The position numbers were made by a program, and so were the translations under genes. DNA of 64,000 nucleotides from Streptomonospora nanhaiensis. GTDB lineage: Bacteria; Actinomycetota; Actinomycetes; Streptosporangiales; Streptosporangiaceae. Shown in pieces: positions 16,917 to 26,438 of the stretch (its first letter is position 1; each line of letters begins with the position of its first letter). The notes beneath the pieces are model-generated. The model searched no databases and was not told the DNA's origin. It saw nothing but the letters and a program-made list of their open reading frames with translations. The DNA lies in NCBI RefSeq assembly GCF_013410565.1, contig NZ_JACCFO010000001.1, forward strand, positions 1,984,001 through 2,048,000, in the 5' to 3' direction.

Positions 16917-17495
16917 CTATCCGGCCTCGGGGTCGGGCAGGTCGAGTTCGTCGCCCTCGGCTTCCATCTCCTCGCGGACCACGCGGTAGGCCAGGCCCGA
17001 CGAGTAGCCCTTGCGCGCCAGCATGCCCAGGGTGCGCCGCGCGCGAGCGGCGGGATCGTGGCCCCGCGTGGAGGCGAGCTTGCGGCGCACCAGTCGGCGG
17101 GCGGTCTCCTCCTCCTGGTCGGGGCTGAGGTCGTCCACGGCCTCGCGGACGGTCTCCTCGGCCACGCCGCGCTGCCGCAGCTCGGCCGCGAGCGCGCGGC
17201 GGCCCAGCCCGCGCCCGGCGTGGCGGGAGTCGACCCAGGCGTCGGCGAAGGCGGCGTCGTCGATGATGCCGACTTCGCTGAAGCGGCTGAGCACGGACTC
17301 CGCGACGTCGTCGTCGATCCCCCGGCGCCGCAGCGCCTGGGCGAGCTGGGCCCGCGTGCGGGGAGCCGAGGTCAGCAGGCGCAGGCAGATGCCGCGCGCC
17401 TTGGCCTCGGGGTCCTCCTCCGCCGCGGGCCCCCCGCCCGCCCAGGTGCCGGAGCCGGCCGCGAGGGGGTCGTCGCCTCCGCGCGGATCAGGCAT
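16917..17495 (-). CDS. recX: Regulatory protein RecX
   Basis: RecX binds the RecA filament and limits its ATPase and recombinase activity. The 192-residue product has a short Gly/Asp-rich N-terminus and three RecX-type helical repeats, with typical motifs [43 protein letters not shown] and [29 protein letters not shown]. The ATG at 17495 overlaps the last eight bases of recA, so translation is coupled and expression should follow recA during SOS. A longer upstream frame exists inside recA but is Arg/Pro-rich shadow. Confidence 0.93.
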   Translation of the reverse strand: MPDPRGGDDPLAAGSGTWAGGGPAAEEDPEAKARGICLRLLTSAPRTRAQLAQALRRRGIDDDVAESVLSRFSEVGIIDDAAFADAWVDSRHAGRGLGRRALAAELRQRGVAEETVREAVDDLSPDQEEETARRLVRRKLASTRGHDPAARARRTLGMLARKGYSSGLAYRVVREEMEAEGDELDLPDPEAG

Positions 17496-19770
17496 CCGTG
17501 CTCGGAGCGGCCTTGGTGCGCGCGGTCCGCTTGGCGGGCGCGGCGGCGGAGTCGGCCGCCGACGCCGCGGTGTCCTTGGCACCCGTGTCCTTGGCCGCCT
17601 CGGCCTTGGAGTCGGCAGGCGGCGCCCCGGCGGAGTCGTCGCCGGAGGCCCCGGGCACGCCCAGCTTCTCCTTGATCTTCTTCTCGATCTCGTTGGCCAT
17701 GTCGACGTTCTCGCGCAGGAAGTTCCGCGCGTTCTCCTTGCCCTGGCCCAACTGGGTGCCCTCGTAGGTGTACCAGGCACCGGACTTGCGCACGACGCCC
17801 TGCTCCACCCCGAGGTCGATCAGCCCGCCCTCGCGCGAGACGCCGACCCCGTAGAGGATGTCGAACTCCGCCTGCTTGAACGGCGGCGCGACCTTGTTCT
17901 TCACGACCTTGACCCGGGTCCGGTTGCCGACCGCGTCGGTACCGTCCTTCAACGTCTCGATCCGCCGGACGTCCAGCCGCACCGAGGCGTAGAACTTCAG
18001 CGCCCGGCCACCTGTGGTGGTTTCGGGGCTGTTGTGGACCATGACACCGTCCACGAAGTAGTTGTGGCTGCCTTCGACCTCGATGTCGAACCGGCGCATG
18101 CTGCGGGTGACCGGCTTGTCGTGGATGTCGAGGATGGGCGCCGCGACGAGCTTCTCCTGCGGCTCGGCGAACTCGGGCTCGACGGCGCACCGACCGCGGA
18201 AGCGAGGCAGCAACTTGTAGTCCATCGACTCGTGGACGTAGGGCGCGACGATCTCCTGGAAGCGCGCCGAGGCCGCCGTGGTGAAGCGGATGAACGCCTT
18301 GCGGGCGGATCCGCGCAGGGCCAGGCTGACGTCGAGGCCGTGGGTGTCGCGCAGGTACTCGACCAGCCGCTGGCGGGAGCCGGGGCTCATCGCCTCGACG
18401 CAGATCTCGATGCGGCCGCTGCCGCCCTCGGTCCGGGCCTGCACTCCCTTGGAGCGCAGGGTGAAGGAGCCGTCGTCCATGTACCAGACGGCCAGGGCCA
18501 GCGGGGTCAGCGACTTCAGGAACTCCCAGGTGAAGTGCTTCTTGCCGTCGCCGAAGTAGACGACCTCGCGGAGTTCGCTCAACTCCGGGAGCGGCGTGAA
18601 GTCGGCGAAGACGGCGCCCTTGGCGTTGGTGGTGCGGGAGTGCCCGATGTTGGCCAGGAGGGAGGTCTTCCACTCGAGGTAGGGCTCCTGCGCGGCGCCG
18701 TGCCCCATACGGAAGCGCACTCCGGTGCGTCCCCGGCGGTTGGGCGAGAGGTTGCCGTCGCCCATGATGGATCCGAAGACGATCTGGCGCTGCTGCTCGC
18801 TCAGGCGGTGGGTCTCGGTGGTCAGCACGCGGTCGCCCACCATGAGCTCGCCCGCCTCGCGCCATCCGCCGGGCGTGCGCACCAGGTGGTTGGGTGTGGC
18901 GGCGAACTGCGCCCGGCCGTTCTTTCCGGACTTGGCGACGGTGAACTGCAGGAAGAGGTCGGCGTTGCCGTTGTCGAACCAGTTGACGATCCTGCGCGGC
19001 ACGATCTTGTCGAGGTCGGGGTCGTAGGACATGACCTCGACGTCCATGCGCTGGTTGACGATCTTTCCGATTTTCTCCTGCGTTCCGTCGGCCAGGGTGA
19101 CCCGGGTGCCGTAGGACATGCACCCGAACATGACGCCGACCTTTTCCCGCAACTGGTTGATGAAAATCGCGGTGGTACCGGTCTGGTGCAGCGCACCGGC
19201 GATCTTGCGGAGGGCCTGGGACATCAGGCGGGCCTGGAGGCCGACGTGGCTGTCGCCCATCTCGCCCTCGATCTCGGCGCGCGGCACGAGGGCTGCCACG
19301 GAGTCGACCACCAGGATGGAGACCGCGCCGGAGCGGATCAGCATGTCGGCGATCTCCAGCGCCTGCTCGCCGGTGTCGGGCTGGGAAAGCAGGAGTTCGT
19401 CGGTGTCGACGCCGATTTTCTTCGCGTATTCCGGGTCGAGCGCGTGCTCGGCGTCAATGAACGCGGCGATTCCGCCAAGGCGCTGGGCATTGGCCACCGC
19501 GTGCAATGCCACGGTGGTTTTACCGCTCGATTCCGGTCCGTAAATCTCTACAATTCGCCCACGCGGAATTCCGCCGATTCCCAATGCGATATCCAGGGAA
19601 ATCGCCCCGGTGGGGATGGACTCGATCGGGGGGCGGTTGTCATCGCCTAGGCGCATGACGGAGCCCTTGCCGAACTGGCGCTCGATCTGCGCGAGCGCGG
19701 TTTCGAGAGCCTTCTCTCGGTCAGCAGCAGCCACGGGGAACCCCTGTTGGGTCGACGTCTTCTTCTTCAT
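17488..19770 (-). CDS. recA: RecA recombinase precursor containing an intein
   Basis: The 760-residue precursor consists of the RecA N-part (residues 1-216), an intein (217-580) and the RecA C-part (581-760). RecA pairs homologous DNA and triggers LexA self-cleavage. Walker [10 protein letters not shown] is at residues 78-86, and the Walker B region is [10 protein letters not shown]. The intein splits the conserved MFG/SPETTT junction next to DNA-binding loop L2, so no active RecA exists before splicing. After removal the protein would be 396 residues, longer than E. coli RecA because of an Ala/Lys-rich C-terminal tail. Start ATG at 19770 gives the usual MKKK-type N-terminus. A LexA box lies at 19959-19974, and recX follows with an 8-base overlap. 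Confidence 0.97.
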   Translation of the reverse strand: MKKKTSTQQGFPVAAADREKALETALAQIERQFGKGSVMRLGDDNRPPIESIPTGAISLDIALGIGGIPRGRIVEIYGPESSGKTTVALHAVANAQRLGGIAAFIDAEHALDPEYAKKIGVDTDELLLSQPDTGEQALEIADMLIRSGAVSILVVDSVAALVPRAEIEGEMGDSHVGLQARLMSQALRKIAGALHQTGTTAIFINQLREKVGVMFGCMSYGTRVTLADGTQEKIGKIVNQRMDVEVMSYDPDLDKIVPRRIVNWFDNGNADLFLQFTVAKSGKNGRAQFAATPNHLVRTPGGWREAGELMVGDRVLTTETHRLSEQQRQIVFGSIMGDGNLSPNRRGRTGVRFRMGHGAAQEPYLEWKTSLLANIGHSRTTNAKGAVFADFTPLPELSELREVVYFGDGKKHFTWEFLKSLTPLALAVWYMDDGSFTLRSKGVQARTEGGSGRIEICVEAMSPGSRQRLVEYLRDTHGLDVSLALRGSARKAFIRFTTAASARFQEIVAPYVHESMDYKLLPRFRGRCAVEPEFAEPQEKLVAAPILDIHDKPVTRSMRRFDIEVEGSHNYFVDGVMVHNSPETTTGGRALKFYASVRLDVRRIETLKDGTDAVGNRTRVKVVKNKVAPPFKQAEFDILYGVGVSREGGLIDLGVEQGVVRKSGAWYTYEGTQLGQGKENARNFLRENVDMANEIEKKIKEKLGVPGASGDDSAGAPPADSKAEAAKDTGAKDTAASAADSAAAPAKRTARTKAAPSTDA
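18031..19122 (-). mobile_element. RecA intein with LAGLIDADG homing endonuclease
   Basis: The 364-residue intein starts with Cys ([13 protein letters not shown], block A), has the block B motif [11 protein letters not shown], and ends with block [22 protein letters not shown] followed by extein Ser, so all splicing residues are intact. Two endonuclease motifs, [12 protein letters not shown] and [13 protein letters not shown], keep their acidic residues, so the homing nuclease is probably active. From memory, the insertion point and sequence closely resemble the M. leprae RecA intein and differ from the M. tuberculosis one, which sits further downstream at the SPPFKQ junction. Confidence 0.95.
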
Positions 19771-20206
19771 GTTGAGAGCGACGCTACGCGGTCGTGAGGA
19801 CAATCCTCGACCGGGTCCGCGCTCCTGTGGACAACCGCCGCGGCCGGTGCGCGGCTGCGGAGGTCGTGGTCGCTCGCGGACGCCCGACCAGCGGGGCGTC
19901 GTGGTCCGCCGGAGGCCGATGAGACACATCACCGGCCCCGGATTCACCACCAGCCTACCCGAACCTCTGTTCGATCGCGTGTTTTCCCCACCTTCGCGGG
20001 CGGGTCGGGGGCGGGGCGGACGGTGGCCGGGGAGCGGATGTCGCCGCAGATCAGGCCGGTGGTACGGCGGAACCGGCGGATACCCGGCGGAACGGCGCGA
20101 TCGGGTGCGGCGGGTGCGGGCGGCGGCCCGCCCGCGCGGGGCGGCGCGGGTCCGCCCGCCCTTCTCGGACGCACCGGCGGCGGGCGGCGGCGCGCTGGGG
20201 CGGGTG
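19771..20206. other. recA upstream region
   Basis: These 436 bases between the DUF3046 gene and recA contain the LexA box at 19959-19974 and presumably the recA promoter. Apart from that, only GC-rich sequence without a supportable gene is seen. The long untranslated leader (about 190 bases from the LexA box to the ATG) is typical of actinobacterial recA genes. Confidence 0.6.
19959..19974. promoter_or_regulatory. LexA (SOS) box of recA
   Basis: The sequence CCGAAC-CTCT-GTTCGA matches the actinobacterial/Bacillus SOS consensus TCGAAC-N4-GTTCGA at 11 of 12 positions. It lies about 190 bases upstream of the recA start and in front of the recA-recX operon, where a LexA site is expected. Confidence 0.85.
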
Positions 20207-20401
20207 TCAGCGCGCGGCCGCCGGAAGGTCGAAGGTGTCGCACACGGCGCGCCAGACCTCCTTGGCGCTGACGCCGTCGGCCAGCGCCTGCTGGACCGTC
20301 CGCGACCCCAGGCCCTCGATGACGTGGTCGCGCGCGAGGCTGTCGGCGTAGGGCTCGCCGAACTGCTCGTACATGCGCTGCCAGAATTGCGAGATTCTCA
20401 T
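20207..20401 (-). CDS. DUF3046 domain protein
   Basis: This 64-residue protein begins [21 protein letters not shown] and matches the small actinobacterial DUF3046 family in length and sequence. Members are nearly always encoded immediately upstream of recA, as here, on the same strand, but their role is unknown. ATG at 20401 was chosen since family members start MR; a GTG two codons upstream at 20407 is an alternative. The GTGGGG just upstream is a poor match to a ribosome site at very short spacing. Confidence 0.85.
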   Translation of the reverse strand: MRISQFWQRMYEQFGEPYADSLARDHVIEGLGSRTVQQALADGVSAKEVWRAVCDTFDLPAAAR

Positions 20402-20637
20402 CCCCACCAGTATCGACGCCCGCGCAAGCGCTCGCGCCGTACCCGCCGCGCCGCCCCGCGCGGCCCCGCCGCGCCGCCTTCCCGGCCCCTCCCCCGCCTC
20501 CCGGCCTCCCCGTGCCGGCGGCCCCTCCCCGGCCTCCCGGCTCCGCGCCCGCCCTCTCCCGCCCGCCCCATCCCGGCCTCCGCCGCGCGCGGCACCGGTT
20601 CACCGGTTTCGTCGGTGCCGCGTTGCAGACTGGGCCC

Positions 20638-23600
20638 ATGGTGTCGACTCCCCAACCCCGCGGCCGCGGCGGCGCGGCCGGCGGCGACCCGCCGGCCCGG
20701 TTCTCCCCCGCCACGCGCGCCTGGTTCCGCGCCGCGTTCCCCGCCGGGGCCACGCCGGCGCAGGCCGGGGCCTGGGAGGCCATCGCCAAGGGCGACAACA
20801 CCCTGGTGGTGGCGCCCACGGGTTCGGGCAAGACCCTGTCGGCGTTCCTGTGGGCGCTGGACCGCCTGGCGGCCGAGCCGGTGCCCGACGACCGCGCGCT
20901 GCGCTGCCGGGTGCTCTACGTCTCGCCGCTCAAGGCGCTGGCCGCCGACATCGAGCGCAACCTGCGGGCGCCGCTCTCGGGCATCCGCCGCGCCGCCGAG
21001 CAGGCCGGCGCCCCCGTTCCCGCGCTGACGGTGGGCGTGCGCACCGGCGACACCCCCGCGAACGAGCGCCGCGCCCTGGCCACGGCGCCGCCGGACATCC
21101 TCATCACCACCCCCGAGTCCCTGTTCCTGGTCCTCACCTCCCAGGCCCGCGCCGGGCTGCGCGGGGTGCGCACCGTCATCGTCGACGAGGTCCACGCGCT
21201 GGCGGGCACCAAGCGCGGCGCGCACCTGGCGCTCAGCCTGGAGCGGCTGGACGCCCTGCTGGAGCGCCCCGCGCAGCGCATCGGCCTGTCGGCCACGGTG
21301 CGCCCGCACGACGAGGTCGCGCGGTTCCTCGGCGGCCCCCGGCCGGCCACGGTGGTGGCGCCGCCGAGCGCCCCGTCGATCGACGTCCGCATCGCCGTCC
21401 CGGTCGAGGACATGACCGAACTGGAGGCGTCGGTGGCGCCCGCGCGCGCCGACGACCGCGCCGCCAAGGCCCGCACCTCCATCTGGCCGCACGTCGAGGA
21501 GAAGGTCCTCGACCTGGTCGAGGCGCACCGCTCCTCCATCGTGTTCTGCAACTCCCGGCGGGTGGCCGAGCGGCTGTGCGCCCGGCTGAACGAGCTGGCG
21601 GCGGAGCGGCGCGCCCTCGACCGCGGGGACCGCCCCGACACCGGCGGCGCGGCCGGCGGCCCGCCCGGCGCGCCTTCCCTCGCGCCGGGCGGGCCGCCGG
21701 TGCCGCGCCTGTCCCCGGCCGAGGTGATGGCCGAGGCCGGGCAGACCTACGGGGTCGAGGCGGGTGTGGTGGCGCGGGCCCACCACGGCTCGGTGTCCAA
21801 GAGCGAGCGCGCGCGCATCGAGGACGACCTCAAGTCCGGCCGGCTGCCGTGCGTGGTGGCCACCTCCAGCCTGGAGTTGGGCATCGACATGGGCGCGGTC
21901 GACCTGGTGGTGCAGGTGGAGTCGCCGCCGTCGGTGGCCAGCGGCCTGCAGCGGGTGGGCCGCGCCGGGCACCAGGTGGGCGAGGTCTCGCGCGGGGTGC
22001 TGTTCCCGAAGTTCCGCGGCGACCTGCTGACCTCGGCGGTGGTGGTGGAGCGCATGCGTGCGGGCGCCATCGAGGCGCTGCGGATGCCGCTGAACCCGCT
22101 GGACGTCCTGGCCCAGCAGGTGGTGGCCATGGCCGCGATGGACGAGTGGCGGGTGGCCGACCTCGCCGCCCTGGTGCGGCGGGCCGCGCCGTTCGCCACC
22201 CTGCCCGACTCCGCGCTGTCGGGCGTGCTGGACATGCTGTCGGGCCGCTACCCCTCCGACGAGTTCGCGGAGCTGCGGCCGCGCCTGGTGTGGGACCGCG
22301 ACGCCGGCGGCGCGGGCTCGGGCGGCACGGTGTCGGGCCGCCCGGGGGCGCAGCGGCTGGCGGTGACCAGCGGCGGCACCATCCCCGACCGCGGCACCTA
22401 CGCGGTGCACCTGGCGGGCGGCGGGGCGGGCGCCCCCACGCGGGTGGGCGAACTCGACGAGGAGATGGTCTACGGGTCCCGGGTGGGCGACGTCTTCGTG
22501 CTGGGCGCCAGCGCCTGGCGCATCGAGAACATCACGGCCGACCGCGTGCTGGTGTCCCCCGCGCCGGGGCGTCCGGGCCGGCTGCCGTTCTGGAAGGCCG
22601 ACGCGCTGGGCCGCCCGGCGGAGCTGGGCCGGGCCATCGGGGCGCTGGCCCGCGAGCTGGGCGGCATGGACACTCCCGACGCGCTGAGGCGCGCCGCCGC
22701 GGCCGGCCTGGACGACTGGGCGGCGGCCAACCTGGTGGGGTACCTGGCCGAGCAGGAGGAGTCCACCGGCCGGGTGCCCGACGAACGCACCATCGTGGTG
22801 GAGCGGTTCCGCGACGAGCTGGGCGACTGGCGGGCGGTGGTGCACTCCCCGCTGGGCGCGCGGGTGCACGCGCCGTGGGCGCTGGTGATCGGCGCGCGGC
22901 TGCGGGAGCGCTACGGCCTGGACGCCCAGGTGGTGCACGGCGACGACGGCATCGTCGTGCGGCTGCCCGATGTCGAGGACTCCCCTGATGCTGGCGGCGA
23001 CACCGGGGCGGCGGGTGGCGGGCGCCGGCCGCGCGCGGCGGGGGCCGGGGGCCTGGCGGAGTCGCTGGTCGTGGCGCCTGATGATGTCGAGGACGCGGTC
23101 ACCGCCGAGCTGGGCGGTTCGGCGCTGTTCGCGGCGCGGTTCCGGGAGTGCGCCGCGCGGGCGCTGCTGCTGCCGCGCCGCCGCCCGGGGCGGCGGATGC
23201 CGCTGTGGCAGCAGCGGCAGCGCTCGGCGCAGCTGCTGTCGGTGGCGGGGCGCTTCGGGTCGTTCCCGATCGTGCTGGAGGCGGTGCGCGAGTGCCTGCG
23301 CGACGTGTTCGACGTGGGCGGGCTGGCCGAGCTGATGGCCGACATCCGGGCGCGGCGGGTGCGGGTGGTCGAGGTCGAGACCCCGCGCGCCTCGCCGTTC
23401 GCCCAGTCGCTGCTGATGGGCTACACGGCGGCGTTCCTGTACGAGGGCGACGCCCCGCTGGCGGAGCTGCGCGCCCAGGCGCTGACCCTGGACTCCGGCC
23501 TGCTGGCGGAGCTGCTGGGCCAGGCCGACCTGCGCGAACTGCTCGACTCCGCGGTGGTGGCCGAGTACGACTCCTGGCTGCAGCGGCTGGCGCCCGAGCG

Positions 23601-25503
23601 CCGGGTGGACCCCGCATCGGGCCGCGAGGGCGCCGCCGACCTGCTGCGGGAGCTGGGGCCGCTGTCCACGCGCGAGGCCGGTGAGCGCGGGGTGGCGCCC
23701 GAGGCGCTGGCGGAGCTGGCGGCGGCGCGGCGCGCGATCGAGGTCCGTGTGGCGGGCGAGGTCCGGTGGGCGGCGGTCGAGGACGCCGCGCGGCTGCGCG
23801 ACGGCGCGGGCGTGGAGCTGCCGGACTGGCTGGCGGCGGCCGGGCGCGGTGGCGCGGGTGCGGGTTGGGAGGGCGGCGGCGACCCGGGTGTGCCCGGCGG
23901 CGCGGCTTTCGCGGGCGCGGCCGAGGTGTTCGCGGCGCCGGTGGCCGACCCGCTGGGCGACCTGGTGTCGCGCTACGCGCGCACGCACGGGCCGTTCCGC
24001 GCCGACGACGCGGCCGCCCGGCTGGGGGTGGAGCGCGGGCGCGTGGTCGAGGCGCTGCGCCGGCTGGCCGGCACCGGGCGGGTCGTGGAGGGCGAGTTCC
24101 GTCCCGGCGGGCGGGGCACCGAGTGGTGCGACGCCGACGTCCTGCGGGCGCTCCGGCGGCGCTCGGTGGCGCGGCTGCGCCGTGAGGTCGAACCGGTGCC
24201 GCAGCGGGCCCTGGGGCGGTTCGTGCCGGCGTGGCAGCACGTGGCTGCGCTGGGGGCGGGCCCCGCGCCGCGGGGCGGCGGGCGGCGGCTGCGCGGCCCC
24301 GACGCGGTGTACTCGGCGGTGGAGTCGCTGCGGGGCGCGCCGGTGCCCGCCTCGGCGCTGGAGTCGCTGGTGCTGCCGGCGCGGGTCGAGGGCTACTCCC
24401 CGCCGCTGCTGGACGAGCTGACCCACGCCGGCGAGGTCCTGTGGGCGGGGGCGGGCCCGATGTCCGGCAACGACGGCTGGGTGTGCCTGGTCACCGCCGA
24501 CGAGGCGGCGGCCCTGCTGCCCGAGCCCGCCGACGACGATGCCGCCGGCTCCTCCGCCGCTCCGGCGCGCGCGGCGGTGCTGGCGGCGCTGCGCGAGGGC
24601 GGCGCGCTGTTCTTCCGCGACATCGCCGACCGGGTGGCGCGGGCCGAGGGCGCGGCGGCGGTCTCCGATGCCGCGATCGTGGCGGCGCTGTGGGACCTGG
24701 TGTGGTCGGGCCGGGTGGGCAACGACTCGGTGGCACCGCTGCGGGCACTGCTGGGCGCGGGCGGCACCGCGCACCGCAGCCGGTCGCGGCGCCCGGTCAT
24801 GCCCACGCGCACGGGGCCGCCCACGGCGGCGGGCCGGTGGTGGCTGCTGCCGGAGCGCGAACCCGACCCCACCCGCCGCCTGGCTGCGGGCACGGCGGCA
24901 CTGCTGGACCGCTACGGGGTGGTCACGCGGGGGGCGGTGGTGGCCGAGCAGGTGCGGCGGGGCGACCGCCGCCGCGCGGGCGGCGCGGGCGGGTTCAGCG
25001 CGGTCTACCCGGTGCTGCGCGGGTTCGAGGAGGCGGGCCGGGCGCGGCGCGGCTACTTCGTGGACGGCCTGGGCGCGGCGCAGTTCGCGCTGCCCGGGGC
25101 GGTCGACCGGCTGCGGGGCATGGCCGAGGGCGCGGGTGAGCCGCCGCTGGTGCTGGCGGCCGCCGACCCGGCGAACGTCTACGGCGCGGCGCTGCCGTGG
25201 CCGCCGGCGTCCGACACGTCGGGCCGCCCGGGCCGCAAGGCGGGCGCCCTGGTGGTGCTGGACGACGGCGCGCTGACCCTGTACCTGGAGCGCGGCGGCC
25301 GCTCGGCGCTGACCTTCGGGTCGCCGCAGCACGCCCTGAACCGCGCGGCACGGGCCCTGGCCGACACGGTCCAGGCGGGCGGCGTCGAATCCCTGACCGT
25401 CGAACGCGCCGACGGCGCCCCGGTGTTCGGCACCCCCCTCGACACCGCCCTGTCCGAGGCGGGCTTCCACGCCACCCCCAAGGGCCTCCGCCTACGCCGT
25501 TGA
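20638..25503 (+). CDS. lhr: Lhr family ATP-dependent DNA helicase
   Basis: The 1621-residue product is a large superfamily 2 helicase of the Lhr type, implicated in DNA repair and linked in mycobacteria to mitomycin C response. Walker A APTGSGKT is at residues 59-66 and the DEVH box near 183-186; ATTSLELGID-like TSSLELGIDMGAVDLVVQ and QRVGRAGHQ mark the second RecA domain. The C-terminal half (from about residue 870) is the Lhr-specific extension with winged-helix repeats. Several Gly/Ala-rich inserts (around 335-365, 780-800) look like linkers. ATG at 20638 was chosen because the frame upstream is Pro/Arg-rich. Confidence 0.93.
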   Translation: MVSTPQPRGRGGAAGGDPPARFSPATRAWFRAAFPAGATPAQAGAWEAIAKGDNTLVVAPTGSGKTLSAFLWALDRLAAEPVPDDRALRCRVLYVSPLKALAADIERNLRAPLSGIRRAAEQAGAPVPALTVGVRTGDTPANERRALATAPPDILITTPESLFLVLTSQARAGLRGVRTVIVDEVHALAGTKRGAHLALSLERLDALLERPAQRIGLSATVRPHDEVARFLGGPRPATVVAPPSAPSIDVRIAVPVEDMTELEASVAPARADDRAAKARTSIWPHVEEKVLDLVEAHRSSIVFCNSRRVAERLCARLNELAAERRALDRGDRPDTGGAAGGPPGAPSLAPGGPPVPRLSPAEVMAEAGQTYGVEAGVVARAHHGSVSKSERARIEDDLKSGRLPCVVATSSLELGIDMGAVDLVVQVESPPSVASGLQRVGRAGHQVGEVSRGVLFPKFRGDLLTSAVVVERMRAGAIEALRMPLNPLDVLAQQVVAMAAMDEWRVADLAALVRRAAPFATLPDSALSGVLDMLSGRYPSDEFAELRPRLVWDRDAGGAGSGGTVSGRPGAQRLAVTSGGTIPDRGTYAVHLAGGGAGAPTRVGELDEEMVYGSRVGDVFVLGASAWRIENITADRVLVSPAPGRPGRLPFWKADALGRPAELGRAIGALARELGGMDTPDALRRAAAAGLDDWAAANLVGYLAEQEESTGRVPDERTIVVERFRDELGDWRAVVHSPLGARVHAPWALVIGARLRERYGLDAQVVHGDDGIVVRLPDVEDSPDAGGDTGAAGGGRRPRAAGAGGLAESLVVAPDDVEDAVTAELGGSALFAARFRECAARALLLPRRRPGRRMPLWQQRQRSAQLLSVAGRFGSFPIVLEAVRECLRDVFDVGGLAELMADIRARRVRVVEVETPRASPFAQSLLMGYTAAFLYEGDAPLAELRAQALTLDSGLLAELLGQADLRELLDSAVVAEYDSWLQRLAPERRVDPASGREGAADLLRELGPLSTREAGERGVAPEALAELAAARRAIEVRVAGEVRWAAVEDAARLRDGAGVELPDWLAAAGRGGAGAGWEGGGDPGVPGGAAFAGAAEVFAAPVADPLGDLVSRYARTHGPFRADDAAARLGVERGRVVEALRRLAGTGRVVEGEFRPGGRGTEWCDADVLRALRRRSVARLRREVEPVPQRALGRFVPAWQHVAALGAGPAPRGGGRRLRGPDAVYSAVESLRGAPVPASALESLVLPARVEGYSPPLLDELTHAGEVLWAGAGPMSGNDGWVCLVTADEAAALLPEPADDDAAGSSAAPARAAVLAALREGGALFFRDIADRVARAEGAAAVSDAAIVAALWDLVWSGRVGNDSVAPLRALLGAGGTAHRSRSRRPVMPTRTGPPTAAGRWWLLPEREPDPTRRLAAGTAALLDRYGVVTRGAVVAEQVRRGDRRRAGGAGGFSAVYPVLRGFEEAGRARRGYFVDGLGAAQFALPGAVDRLRGMAEGAGEPPLVLAAADPANVYGAALPWPPASDTSGRPGRKAGALVVLDDGALTLYLERGGRSALTFGSPQHALNRAARALADTVQAGGVESLTVERADGAPVFGTPLDTALSEAGFHATPKGLRLRR

Positions 25504-25506
25504 ACT

Positions 25507-25545
25507 AGGGAGGCGGGTGGCCGCGACCACAGGTCCAACCTCCCT
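25507..25545 (+). terminator. Candidate lhr terminator hairpin
   Basis: AGGGAGG (25507-25513) pairs with CCTCCCT (25539-25545), with an inner GTGG/CCAC stem. It starts right after the lhr stop codon at 25503. Confidence 0.45.
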
Positions 25546-25668
25546 CGGGCACACCTTCAGAGGCCCGAGGATGCCGAAGAGGGCGGAGCCGCTACCGCCC
25601 TCCCGCCGAATGGAGTACACGGAGTCGAAAACGCCGCTCCCGCACGGCAACACCCCAGGTGAAGAAGG

Positions 25669-25696
25669 GTGCTCCCCGCGCACGCGGGGATGGGGG
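25669..25696. CRISPR. Solitary type I-E-like CRISPR repeat
   Basis: One 28-base unit starting GTGCTCCCCGCGCACGCG and continuing GGGATGGGGG contains the CCCCGCG-CA-CGCGGGG hairpin and the GGGGATG end that characterise type I-E repeats of actinomycetes. There is no second copy 60-62 bases away on either side, and no cas genes occur in the window, so this is an orphan repeat rather than an array. Confidence 0.5.
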
Positions 25697-25849
25697 TGAG
25701 TGGCGCAGGCTGTCGGCGGCGAAAGCAACCGGGTGGCGTCTACTCGACTGCGCCCTGCCCTTATGCGTGGGCGCGCTCGCTTCTCGATCGGCTCGCCCCT
25801 TAGCCCGCGTCCGGCCCGCAGTGCCCTCGGACCGCCTCCCGGAGCCCGC

Positions 25850-26296
25850 CTACGGCGGGGCCGGGCGGGATGCCGGGGGTTTGGGAGTGGGGTCGTCGCC
25901 TTCGGGGGCGGTCTTTTCTGACGGCGCTTCTGGCGGTGCTTCAGGCGGCGTTTCGGGGAGCTGCGGGTAGGCGGCGCGGCGGCAGGTGGGGCAGGTGCGG
26001 GTGGCGATGGGTGTGGCGGTGCCGCAGTAGACGCAGTGGCACGTCTCGGCGGACCCCTCGTCTGATGTGGCCTCCTCCACCGGAACCCACTCCACGCGGA
26101 TCTCCGACCGGGAGTTGAACTTGCGCGGCAGGGGCTTGGCGCAGCGCCAGCAGTCGGCGAGGAAGCCCCGGTCGGCGTTGACCATCGCCTGGCAGTTGGG
26201 GCAGTAGGCGAACCACAGCAGCGCGTGGCCGTCGTCGCCGGCGGGTACGGCGACGCGGGGCCCGTGCACCGCTCTGCCCCGCTCGACGTTGTCCAT
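25850..26296 (-). CDS. Zinc-ribbon protein of unknown function
   Basis: The 148-residue product has four CxxC pairs: CPNC and CWRC within the first 60 residues, and CVYC and CPTC around residues 85-110. They can form two zinc ribbons. The rest is an acidic, Pro/Glu-rich tail (PETPPEAPPEAPSEK) that is likely disordered. I do not recognise a named family; nucleic-acid binding or a protein-protein adaptor role is possible. ATG at 26296 begins MDNVERGRAVHG; longer upstream frames are shadows of the next gene. It is divergent from the acetyltransferase gene. Confidence 0.75.
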   Translation of the reverse strand: MDNVERGRAVHGPRVAVPAGDDGHALLWFAYCPNCQAMVNADRGFLADCWRCAKPLPRKFNSRSEIRVEWVPVEEATSDEGSAETCHCVYCGTATPIATRTCPTCRRAAYPQLPETPPEAPPEAPSEKTAPEGDDPTPKPPASRPAPP

Positions 26297-26438
26297 GGCG
26301 CCGAAGCGTACCGAAGATCCGGTCCGCGCCGCAGATGAACCCCGTTGTGTCCCCCTGGGAAATCCGATCGCGTCCACCGCCTGGGCGACGGCATCATGGC
26401 GGGTGTCCGTCCGCCGCGCCGACTCTCTGGGACCGCCG

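Larger units (their letters stand above)
25504..25849. other. Convergent gap with a lone CRISPR-type repeat
   Basis: These 346 bases separate lhr from the zinc-ribbon gene. They hold a candidate terminator (25507-25545) and one CRISPR-type repeat (25669-25696). The GC content is lower than in the flanks. No complete gene was found. Confidence 0.55.

Noticed and set aside
20398-25470. A continuous 1690-codon open frame antisense to lhr
   Set aside because: Its translation is dominated by Arg, Gly, His, Gln and Val with no domain motifs, as expected for the antisense frame of a GC-rich gene with third-position G/C; lhr on the other strand has all helicase motifs.
25600-25850. A real CRISPR array at the lhr 3' end
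   Set aside because: Only one repeat-like unit is present; no second unit at one repeat-plus-spacer distance, and no cas genes in the window.
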